Program-made: the position numbers and the translations under genes | Assembly: GCF_024679245.1 (NCBI RefSeq) | Contig: NC_090187.1 | Coordinates: forward strand, 23,252,495 to 23,316,494 | Source: Pseudorasbora parva | Taxonomy: Eukaryota; Chordata; Actinopteri; Cypriniformes; Gobionidae | Reading direction: 5' to 3' | Length of the DNA: 64,000 bases | In this document: positions 48,366 to 57,346 of the stretch, piece after piece | How positions within the stretch are numbered: position 1 is the first letter of the stretch | Layout of the letters: each line of letters opens with the position of its first letter | The notes under the pieces: generated by a model | What the model was told of the DNA's origin: nothing | The model's database searches: none | What the model saw: the letters and a program-made list of their open reading frames with translations, nothing else

Positions 48366-48401
48366 CAGGGACTGTTTTGTCTGGTTCGCTGGAAAGTCAG
48401 A

Positions 48402-49883
48402 ATGAAGTGCACACGCAAAGTGAAGGGAGCGTACAGGAAGTGCGCTGATCCGTGTCCCAGGTTTCTTACGGCTGAGGACACACACACCCTTTGTGTGCTC
48501 TGCCTGGGGGAAGAGCACGCGCGGGAGGTTCTCGAGGGGGCCTCCTGCGCGAACTGCGAGCGTTTTCCGTTGAGGACGCTCCGCTCTCGCCTGGCCTTCT
48601 TCTCGAGGGAAGAAGAGCCAGCATCTGGGAGCGGTCCCGCTCAAGCTGAGGCTGAGCGGCACCGTCTGTCCTGGGGCTCCCAGATGGACCTGGCTCATCG
48701 TCTGGAGAGTACAGTTCTCGCGGATGATCAGCCAGGTCGCGAGAGCAGGCTGACGGAGGAGGAGTCGGATGGAGACTCCTCCTCGTCGTCAGCCCATGCT
48801 CTTCCGGTCGATCAGAGGATGGCTGTGGATGAGGGGGAAAATGAAGCTGAGGCTAAATCCTCCCAGCCATCCTGCCCCGTGTATGGGGAGCTGTACGATG
48901 TGATGGGGCGCGCGGCGCTGAGACTTCAGCTGCCGTGGCAGAGAGCCAGGGGAGAGGCCGCCCGCCCTGAAAGATTGGGCGATCGGTTTCTCCCCGACCA
49001 TAGCCGCCCAGCTCCCGGGAGCCTTCCATTCCTCCCCGACCTTCACGAGCAGGTCGTGGGGGCATGGAAGAAACCCTACTCGGCGCGAATCCATCGGCAT
49101 CAGCGGTTTAACTTCGCTGATGTCGAGGGATTGGCCGAGGCAGGGTATGTGTCGATGCCGCCCATCGATGAGACGTTCGCGAACTATCTCGCGTCCGGGC
49201 GGCCATCGACACTAAGAGCTCCAGCCCTGCCGTCTAAACCATTAAAGACGACCTCGCGTCTTAACGGCAGGGCATACACGTCGGCGGGTCAGGCGGCGGC
49301 GGCCTTGCACACAATGGCAGTGTTGCAGGCCTATCAGGCCGATCTGCTGAGGGACCTCGATCAGGGGGAGGGCCTACCCCCTGATGCGATGGCTGAGTTG
49401 CGCCGCACCACGGATCTCTCTCTCCGGGCGGCCAAACACACAGCAGTCGCCATCGGACGGTCGATGGCGGCTATGGTCGCCACGGAGAGGCATCTGTGGC
49501 TGAACCTGGCGGACATCGGGGGGAAAGAAAAGGCTTTTCTCCTTGATGCCTCGGTCTCGCCCTCTGAGCTTTTCGGCACCTCCGTCGAGGCGGTGGTGGG
49601 AAAGTTCAGAGAGGCGAGGGCGCGCTCAGCGGCATATAGAACGTGTATTCCGCTGAGGTCCGGGGCGGCGCCCAGGCAGGAGGGTGTCCCTGGCCCTTCG
49701 AGGTCCGAGGATCATCGATTGGGCCAACGTAGCAGCGTAGCCTCTCGGGCGCCCCCTCCGTGGAGGAGTAGGACGCAGAAGAGGCGGGACACCCGCAACA
49801 GGAGGAGGGACATCGGGGAGAAGAGCCGCTTCCAGCGCCGGAAGCGGGGTGGTGAGTCTCCGCCCCCGAGGGCGCGGAAGTGA
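48402..49883 (+). CDS. DIRS Gag-like protein (about 493 aa, intact)
   Basis: The open frame extends back to 48309, but that ATG precedes the TATA-like box. The ATG at 48402 (MKCTRKVKGAYRKC) aligns with the start of the DIRS copy 1 Gag. The N-terminus has the cluster C14-x3-C18-x9-H28-x2-C31-x2-C34-x4-H39-x9-C49-x2-C52, then an arginine-rich LRTLRSRLAFF. An acidic region, a conserved central domain (LPFLPDLHEQVVGAWKKP, PPIDETFANYLAS) and an alanine-rich helical part (SAGQAAAALHTMAVLQAYQA) follow. The C-terminus is strongly basic (about the last 40 residues are Arg-rich, PPPWRSRTQKRRDTRNRRR), as expected for nucleic-acid binding. It probably packages the element's RNA. No frameshift or stop. 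Confidence 0.85.
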   Translation: MKCTRKVKGAYRKCADPCPRFLTAEDTHTLCVLCLGEEHAREVLEGASCANCERFPLRTLRSRLAFFSREEEPASGSGPAQAEAERHRLSWGSQMDLAHRLESTVLADDQPGRESRLTEEESDGDSSSSSAHALPVDQRMAVDEGENEAEAKSSQPSCPVYGELYDVMGRAALRLQLPWQRARGEAARPERLGDRFLPDHSRPAPGSLPFLPDLHEQVVGAWKKPYSARIHRHQRFNFADVEGLAEAGYVSMPPIDETFANYLASGRPSTLRAPALPSKPLKTTSRLNGRAYTSAGQAAAALHTMAVLQAYQADLLRDLDQGEGLPPDAMAELRRTTDLSLRAAKHTAVAIGRSMAAMVATERHLWLNLADIGGKEKAFLLDASVSPSELFGTSVEAVVGKFREARARSAAYRTCIPLRSGAAPRQEGVPGPSRSEDHRLGQRSSVASRAPPPWRSRTQKRRDTRNRRRDIGEKSRFQRRKRGGESPPPRARK

Positions 49884-51400
49884 TGTAAATGTGTCCCCTC
49901 CTTTGTTTTTCTGTTATGTTCTTTTCTCTCCCCGGGCGCGCTTCACACCAGGCCGCGCGGGCCGATGATGAGCGGATGTGAGACTCTGACGGCCTGCCAG
50001 GCCGGTGTGTGCTCTGCCCGCACACAGTGCATCGTCTCTGGGAATAGCGGGATTTCGCGGCCGCCTCCAAAAATGGCCTTGTTTGAGAATGAAGCGCCCC
50101 ACCCTCAGGTTAGTGCGCCAAAGCATGCATGTTACATGAAGCGATGAGGCACTGAAGACAGTGGGTGAGTCCCCTTTTAGGGCAAACATTCTTCTTTTTA
50201 ATGCCGTATGTTTGGACTCTATGCTTCCCTGAGGGATATTTTGTCTACAAAAGATGAAGAAAAGTGTAACAGTGGGCCTGTAGTTCCCCGGTAAAGGTGG
50301 CTAGAACGATGTTTTGTATAAACACAGTGTGTTTATGTAGGCTGTATGTTTGCTAGTGTAGCAACAGTAGTTTATAAGGCTGTTTCTCTTCTGGATATGT
50401 GTAATATGAGCAGTTGAGGCCACCGCACATGCCGCGGGCATGTAGCGGCGATATAAACTGACGTATGTTCTCCTGGCGAACGTTTTTAGCTGTAGCCACC
50501 TCTGGGTAGCGTTGGCACCTCTGCTAGTGAAATATCTAGATGAATTTGTGAGGTTAGGCTAGCGCATGAACTACAGTAAGGTCTGTCCCAGCCCTGTTTA
50601 GGGCCGTTGTGTGTGGGATTATCAGACCGATGCTAGTGCATCAAGTTGGCCTAGGCTGTTAATGGGATGACGGTGGCGTCTCGCGGTGGCATATCGCCCT
50701 GGCAGTTGCCCCGGGCTCCTGTCGGTAGTCCCGCAGGAGCTTTATATCCCTACCCGGCCTCCCCGCAGTAGGGTCGTCCGGCCAATGCCCACCCCCCTTC
50801 TGCATTTGGGGGTTATTATTAATGCATAAAGGTGTGTAGCAGAATGAATCGCGACTCAGCCAGTGGTCGTGGGGACGGGGTAGGCGTCTCTTCGCGGTGC
50901 GCAGTTAGACTGGTTTTGCTAGCCCCGCCCCCCAGAGCTAGTGCGGCCGCCACTTCTGGGCGGCCCCCCGGCTTGGTTCAGGAAATGACCGGTTATGTGT
51001 GTGTGTGTTCAATATCTTTCACTTTTTGCTCTGTGTCTTCTGCTTCACCTTTTAGGCTCGGGTCGAGCTGTACTTCGCAACCATCTGAAAGCATCGGTTG
51101 GTAGGATGCTCCCCTGGAGTCGAAACACTGTCACGGCTGATGCCCTTGCGCGGACGGCGGACCGCTGGACTACCAGACGGCCGCCCTGGAGGCAGGTGGC
51201 GTAAGTTGTACTCCCCTCGCTTTAGAGGGTTCAAGGCGCTTTATGCTGAGTGCACTGCTGTGGGCATTGTGTTTTAGGTCCACGCTGGTAGGCGCTGCCT
51301 GAGAGACTGCGCCGTCGCAGAAGGCTGCTATGGGCCGCTGGGGCGGACCGACTATAGAAGGCTGGCTGGCGGGAGACGCCAGCCGAGGCAGTCCGGGCAG
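49884..51400. other. Non-coding interior of DIRS copy 2, first part
   Basis: No RT or recombinase motif on either strand. Composition is clearly GC-richer than the surrounding genome. Short open frames (60-154 aa) on both strands share no similarity with DIRS proteins. Position and borders suggest it replaces the polymerase region. Confidence 0.6.
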
Positions 51401-53110
51401 TTAACTCTGGGTCAGGTGGTAGGCCTCAGTAGGCCTCCCTGCAGGTGAGTTCCGACGTCGTGGCCCATGTGAGCAGGGAGGGTTCTCCCCAACGATGTCG
51501 GTTGCAGTAGAAACCTCGTCATAAGTAGGCCCCTAACGGCCTCCCTGGGGATGAGTCCCCAGGTAGTGACTGGATACCCAGTCCTCATCAGCCAGCAGAC
51601 AGCCACTGTCAGTCCGACTTTAAGGGCTCGCTGAGTTTCAGCACGCCTCACATGGCGTCCCCTGAGGGGGTGACCTAGGGTTCCGACCATTGGTTGACAG
51701 GATCTAGGCCGCTTGAGGCCGCCTGTAGGGTGAGCCCCGGTTCCCAGGTCTTGCAACAGTGTGCGCGGGTGCTAGCCAGGCGGCTAGCATAGTCTGCTAT
51801 CAGGGACGGGCCGCTTCAGGCCGTCCTATGATCGTTTCCCGGCCCTGCGGGGTTTCCGGTGGGATTTGCCATCGGATAAGCACCGTATGTCACCAATCTA
51901 ATAGGGAACTACCATTCGGCAATAGGCCTCTCCGGGCCGCCCTAAAAAGACCGGACTGTACGTAGGCATCAAACAGGCCTCCCTGGAGGCGAGCCCCGGG
52001 AACACAACAGCTCCCAACAGTTTGCACGTTGGCTGACAGGAAGTAGGCCGCTCTAGGCCGCCTGAGGGTGAGCCCCCGAGCTGGGACGCTCGGTAGGCCA
52101 GTGTATTATGCTGTCAGGCCTCTTCTGGCCTTTTTGGGAGGGATTCCCGGACCAGGTCTCGGTGACAAGCTAGCTATTAGCATGGGTGGCTTCTGGCGCT
52201 ATAGCCTCATGAGCCCCCTGAGGAACCAGTAAAGCCACCTGCCTGCAGGCCGCCTGAGGGTGAGCCCCGAGCTGGGACGCTCGTTAGGCCAGTGTATTAT
52301 GCTGTCAGGCCTCTTTGGGCCTTTTTGGGAGAGGATTCCCGGACCAAGGTCTCGGTGACACGCTAGCCATTAGCGTGGGTGGCTTCTGGCGTTATAGCCT
52401 CATGAGCCCCCTGAGGAACCAGTAAAGCCACCTTCCTGCGCCTTTTAACAGCAAACAGCTAACACTAACGGTGCTGGGTGGAGGCGCCTCATGGCCTCCC
52501 TGGAGGGGAAACGGTTCCTTGGAACAGGAACGTATAGCTGGCTTTGGGCTGACAGCTAGCGGCTGCCCGCCGGTGGGTCCCGGCCTGCGCCGGTATAACT
52601 CAAGGGCGGGCTTATGCCCTAGCACAACGAGACTCCGTTTCTGCTGCGCAGTCCCTTCAGGACAGGGACTGGCTAGCCTACAGCATGGGTTACCTACCAA
52701 GCTGGCTTAAGAGCTCCCCTCATTGAGGGTCGTCTGCGAGCTTACGGCCGCTTGAGTCTGATCAGACGGGCAGGCCCCCCTCGGGGCCTCCCGGGTAGAT
52801 CAGTCCATAGGCCTTTTTTAGGCCTCCTGAGCACCCCTGTAATAAATGTGCTCAGTAGATCCTAGGATCGAGCAGAAGAGACTCCCCTCGATGGCAAGGG
52901 TAAGAAGCACTAAGCTGAGTACTGCTCTCCAGGATTCCCGTCTCCGAGTTCCGGTCTAAGGAGGACACTGCCACTTTGCAGTCCCTCAGTCTGGATGCTC
53001 ATAAGTAGAGCGATGTCCGGAGGCTCTGTTTTGACAGACAGGGTTGGCCAAGCTGGGGTGTCCCACAGAAGTGATGCCAGGTGAGGCCTCCCTGGTGGCA
53101 TTCGGTGAAG
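51400..53110. repeat. Degenerate double-GGCC motif array in DIRS copy 2
   Basis: I count about 15 occurrences of a pattern close to TAGGCC-n5/6-GGCCKCCTG followed by RGGTGAGCCCC, for example near 51428, 51526, 51711, 51970, 52044, 52117, 52305, 52487, 52806 and 53086. Spacing is irregular, roughly 60-150 bp. Each copy can form a short AGGCCT-type hairpin. None is seen elsewhere in the window. Confidence 0.7.
52056..52439. repeat. 192-bp tandem duplication within the motif array
   Basis: GGCCGCCTGAGGGTGAGCCC starts at 52056 (with one extra C) and again at 52248. Both copies continue through GGCCAGTGTATTATGCTGTC, GGTCTCGGTGACA and CCCTGAGGAACCAGTAAAGC. Divergence is a few percent by eye. Confidence 0.9.
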
Positions 53111-53422
53111 GGTTTTCCCGAATTAGTGACGGCTGGTGGCGCCCTCGGGTCCCCTAGCCACATTCCCTTAAGGGACTCCTTCCTTCGAAAGTAGTAGGTC
53201 CCAGGCCCTCGAGCAAGCCGAGAGTAGGAAACCTCAGTTAAAACTTGTTTAGGTTCTCTCTTAGGCATATAGCTTGGGCTATGACCGTAGGGAATGATGT
53301 CACTGGCAGCCTGTGTGGCTAGAGGGGGAGTGGTTCAGACTTTCCGCGAACACTCGTCCAGGCAGTTCTCACTGCCAGTAGGGGGCGTGCACTCCCCTCA
53401 GCATGGCGGCGTGGGTATATCG

Positions 53423-53531
53423 TTCCCCGTAGCGTCAGCTGACGCAGCGCGAGTTCCCTTTCGAAAGGGAACGTCCCCGGTTACGTATGTAACCTTAGTT
53501 CCCTGAGAACAGGGAACGAGACGCTGCGTCA
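53423..53531. repeat. Internal complementary region (ICR) of DIRS copy 2
   Basis: The first half (TTCCCCGTAGCGTCAGCTGA to TTCGAAAGGGAAC) is the reverse complement of 48179-48229. The second half (GTCCCCGGTTACGTATGTAA to AGACGCTGCGTC) is the reverse complement of about 53728-53785. The halves join at GGGAAC/GTCCCC. Confidence 0.92.
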
Positions 53532-53569
53532 CATGGCCATGCTTCAAGGTGTGCCTGCCCAAAGTCCCT

Positions 53570-53787
53570 TCAGACGAAGCGGATGTTGTCATGTTGGCAC
53601 TGTGCCTTTTTATACTTCCTGGTCGCACGGTGATGACATCACCAGCTGCCGACGGTCAGTAGGATTGTGATTTGATAGCGATTTCAGACACCTGTCACGC
53701 TGAAGGCGTTCCCCGTAGCGTCAGCTGACGCAGCGTCTCGTTCCCTGTTCTCAGGGAACTAAGGTTACATACGTAACCGGGGACGTT
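53570..53787. repeat. Right inverted terminal repeat of DIRS copy 2
   Basis: It contains the inverted TATA-like box (CCTTTTTATACTTCC) and GTAGCGTCAGCTGACGCAGC. The right-end-only extension GGTTACATACGTAACCGGGG is paired in the ICR. Confidence 0.9.
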
Positions 53788-54110
53788 TTGTTTTGTAGAA
53801 AGCTTTGTATTTTGTATCTTAATTTTAATAAATGATAAAAATTAAAATAATTTTTCATCGTTTAACTGAATTTAATAAATAAGCTTAAATAAATAATATA
53901 GCAGACATCCCGTGACGGAGTGATAATTTGCGTTGCACATGAACTGGAGCGGTCAAGCAGAGCACGCTGTTCACGCGAGCTGACATGACAACACAAGCGG
54001 TTCTGGATAAAATGCTGCGCGCTCCATCACTGCATGTGCTGTGAGTTTAATCTGTGTTTTTTCACTAATCCTACACCAGAACTTCCTGTAAATGGTCTGA
54101 AAGTCCGAAC

Positions 54111-55522
54111 CAGTGGCGAGGCCAGAAATTTTTAACTGAGTGGACCTTGGTGGAATAGGGTGGACCTCAATGACTACTCTCAAATTACACAAATTTAACA
54201 ATACGGGACAAAATCAATTGACAGTAAATATAAGCTATATATGATTTATTTTTTGCCAACAAATTCATGTATACAAAATTAATTTATAACAAGCAGCTAC
54301 AAAGCCTATTGCAAGGAAGACAAATATAGATATTGTGCTGCTATATGACCACTGTAACAAGACATCAGTGTTCAGTAATTGGGTTCATTTTAAAATGGAA
54401 TAACCAGTTCTTGTCAACTAATGCAACTCAGAATAACTGTTGTCAAACATGTATTTGCAGCTTAACCTGTGAGAATTTGAAGTAATCTATTTTATAAAAT
54501 GATAAAGCTAATGCAATATATATGACACTAATAGAACATGAGGTGTCCTGTACTGTCATCGTCATCAAATGTTTCAGGTTCTGTTCTTGTTTTTTTTTTT
54601 TATATATATATTTAATCTAAAATTAAGTTTTTAATACTCTAATCAACATGAGTATGGACAAATATGCTTGCTTTATGCAAATGTACATTTTTTATTAGTG
54701 AAACCATACTTATTCAATAATAATCAATACAGCATGAAGACTAGACATATCAAAGGTCATAGATGTTTATCTAAGAAATTGTTCGTGTCTCTTAAGCCTA
54801 AACTTAAAAATTAAGAGTAAGTAGTGATTTCTCTCATTTTAAGAATATATAGGGAGTTTTTACACTGGCAGTTTAATTCCAGTGAGCGCACCAGAACCAC
54901 ACCATACCTGGAGGAGGGCCATACTCCACGAGTATGAATATAGTGCGGCCCCTTTAAGAGATATGCGTTCCCTATTGAGCTGCCGGTATTTTGCGTGTAC
55001 TAGCTGATGGTGTTAATGATTTACCTCAGACATGAGCGAGAGTGAGCTGCAGTGCATCGGACTGCAGATAATGTGTTCAGTGAAAAAACGCACTTTTCTT
55101 TCTGGAGTCTAATAAAAGTTAAACAGAAAATGTGTTAGCTTATGTAGGCAATAACTACACTTTTGGTTTAGAATATTAATGTCAACCCTTTTCTTTCCCT
55201 ATTAATGTTTGCTGCTGCATCCTTTGCGTCTGACTGCTCTCACTTTTTCCAACTAACTTACGGCTATGCCACGGATCAAACAGAAAATGTGCGCTGCGTT
55301 AATAGTGCCGTTAAAATGAATTTGCGTTAACGCGTTATTAACATATTTGACAGCTCTATTTTTTTATGAAACTTTTTGTACGTGTTTAAGTGATTTGTGT
55401 TGTCACATACTAGGCATATTCTTTTCTGCTATCCCAATTTTTTTGTCTGTTCTGATTGGGTGGGCCAGCCGTCAAACTGAGTTGGCCAGTGCCACTCTGG
55501 CCCTTATGTAGCCTCGCCCCTG
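54111..55522. mobile_element. Non-autonomous hAT transposon with perfect 8-bp TSD
   Basis: It starts CAGTGGCGAGGC and ends GCCTCGCCCCTG, which are inverted with one mismatch. The flanking octamer GTCCGAAC is identical at 54103-54110 and 55523-55530. The 1.41-kb interior shows no transposase. Its 3' part (from 54737) is included in the large duplication. Confidence 0.87.
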
Positions 55523-55738
55523 GTCCGAACTATACAGAAAATGCTTTCACACAAGAAACGAACCGAACCTTTGTTCTGTTTGGTCCGGACCGAGACTACC
55601 TCTTTTCGTCGGACCAAATTTCATCTGTTTGGTCCGGACCATGGTCCGAGGGAGGTTTCACAACTGTAATTTTGTTTCGTGCCAAACTGAAAAGTCCGAA
55701 AATCTGGACCAAACAAGGTAGGTGTGAAAGCACCCTAA

Positions 55739-56572
55739 GGGTGCTTTCACATCTCTAGTTCGGTTCATTTGGTCCGAACCAAGGGTAAACAATTATACAT
55801 TGTTGCATTTTTCAGATTTTTTGGTTCCTTTTCACACCACACTGATTGCTTTGGTCCGAACCAGTTGAAACGAACCAAAACGCAGGCACGTGACAACATC
55901 CACATCACTCATTGGCCACGGCGTATTTCCTAAACTGCTTTTCGATTGGTCAGAATTTACGTGTGGGAAAATTCCAACAGGCGAGGCAAAGCCAGCAAAC
56001 TATAATAACACTATGGAGAGACGACTGCGCGGGCCAGTTTTGTCCCTGGCCATAATCTACTAAACGGTGTGTATTTACCACAGTATGCAAACAAAACATT
56101 TCTATGATGAAGCTCGGATGCGACATGAAAACAACGTTCTAATGCACTGCAGACGGCGAGCGCGCATCGCTCGTCACTTCAAGAGGAGGCGTGCATTAAT
56201 TATTAACTCTTGACATGCTTCCATCTTCCGAAAATATTGCCAACGATCTATCAGGTAATAATATCATGCACACAATGTCAGCGCAGCTAACTACGGCAGC
56301 TGGTTCAGTCCAAAAATGATCAGTACTTTTGCAGTTGGTTCTGTTCGAGGTCGGATCACGTTCTCACCACAAACAAACCGCTCCAGAGTTCGTTTGAAAA
56401 CGTACCGAGACCACCTCTTCAAGGAGGTCTCGGTACGCTTGTTTGGTCCGCTTTTGGTGCGCACCCGAGTGCGATTGCTGCTTTCAGACCTGACCAAACG
56501 AACCGCACCAAAGAGGGAAACGAACTCTAGTACGATTCAACCGAACTAAATGAGGCAGGTGTGAAAGCACCC
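55739..56572. mobile_element. TAA-flanked MITE (GGGTGCTTTCACA ends), 834 bp
   Basis: The left end GGGTGCTTTCACATCTC and right end GGTGTGAAAGCACCC are inverted. TAA lies on both sides (55736-55738 and 56573-56575). The subterminal region is rich in TGGTCCGAACC and GGTTCGTTT words. It is related to the elements at 38886 and 47624. Confidence 0.85.
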
Positions 56573-56597
56573 TAAGACTCTGCGATGTCCTAGGAAG

Positions 56598-56784
56598 ATA
56601 TTGACTTGGGACTATATTATGGGGAAGCACAGCCGAAGCACTGCTACTTGGGCACAGAGATATCAGTCAACACATTGCAATTGCTCAACAGCCAGAGGAC
56701 GTGAGGATGAGAGCCGTGATATCTCTGTGCCCAAGTAGCAGTGCTTATCCTGTGCTTCCCCATTATATAGTCCCATGTCAATAT
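56598..56784. repeat. Hairpin with two 68-bp arms
   Basis: Arm 1 (56598-56665) holds ATTATGGGGAAGCACAG and GCTACTTGGGCACAGAGATA. Arm 2 (56717-56784) is its reverse complement apart from a few bases. The loop is about 51 bp. A second copy at 59208-59394 comes from the duplication. Confidence 0.9.
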
Positions 56785-56876
56785 CTGCAAAACTAAAACA
56801 ATGCATGCACTGAGACAAAAATGCATTTGTCCACATATCTTAATGTAGGAAATAAGTTGAATAGGCCCTATATCTA

Positions 56877-57346
56877 CACTGTAAAAAATTACTGTAAAAA
56901 TACGGGACATTTTGTACAGTAATTTACTGTTCTTCATTAATACAGCTGAATACTGTAAATGAGGCAGAATTTGACGAGCAAATGAATAACGGCAAGCTAC
57001 TGTTCAGTTTTACGGGATACTACAGTATTTTTTATATTATAGTCACATGCTTGAGTCTGCTCACAACTCATAGGAAAATCAGGAAGCATCACATCTCATC
57101 AACAGGCGTGCAACCAAAAAGGATTACCATAACATTTAAGGTTTAACATTACATTACTTTAATATTTTATTGTGAGAAAAGAAGAATAAGAAGAGGATTA
57201 AATTAAGGAAGAATTTTTGCTCCGATTGTGACCCTGCCAGCACACATCAGACGACGGTGCATCACCAGCATGTGGCTTTTCACTTCACCAATTTATCAAG
57301 GTAAATGCAAACTGAAAAAAAAGTGTTCTTTTGTAACTGACTTACA
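56877..57346. other. Spacer between duplicate copies, with a CACTGTAAAAAATTACTG repeat end
   Basis: It starts with CACTGTAAAAAATTACTGTA and has internal ACAGTAATTTACTGT palindromes, like the ends of a common fish MITE. The rest is unassigned. This segment is not present after copy 2. Confidence 0.55.

Larger units (their letters stand above)
48179..53787 (+). mobile_element. DIRS-type retrotransposon, copy 2: gag-only with large non-coding interior
   Basis: The left end GTTCCCTTTCGAAAGGGAAC begins an inverted repeat of about 190 bp that recurs, inverted, at about 53570-53787. An internal complementary region lies at 53423-53531. GTT stands at both outer borders (48179-48181, 53785-53787). 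Only gag is coding. The RT, RNase H and recombinase region expected after gag is absent, and GC-rich repetitive sequence occupies 49884-53290. It is clearly related to DIRS copy 1 by terminal words (GGTTACGTATGTAACC, GTTCCCTGA) and by Gag, but is a different family. Confidence 0.92.
47624..55735. mobile_element. TAA-flanked MITE host, split by DIRS copy 2 and a hAT element
   Basis: The left end is GGGCGTTTCCACACCTG, preceded by TAA (47621-47623). The right end is AGGTGTGAAAGCACCC, followed by TAA (55736-55738). Subterminal GGTCCGAACC-type words occur at both ends. Subtracting the DIRS element (48179-53787) and the hAT element (54111-55522) leaves about 1.1 kb. This assignment as one interrupted element is inferred from the matching ends and TSD. 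Confidence 0.65.
54737..56876. repeat. Direct duplication, copy 1 (2140 bp)
   Basis: It is identical, apart from a single substitution that I noticed (A at 56543, G at 59153), to 57347-59486, with a constant offset of 2610 bp and no indel seen. It comprises the 3' part of the hAT element, the right end of the interrupted MITE, the complete 834-bp MITE and a hairpin. Pairs of ORFs at matching offsets simply reflect the duplication. Confidence 0.95.

Noticed and set aside
49606..50070. 154-aa minus-strand ORF inside DIRS copy 2
   Set aside because: It mostly lies antisense to gag in GC-rich DNA, where long chance ORFs are common. No motif.
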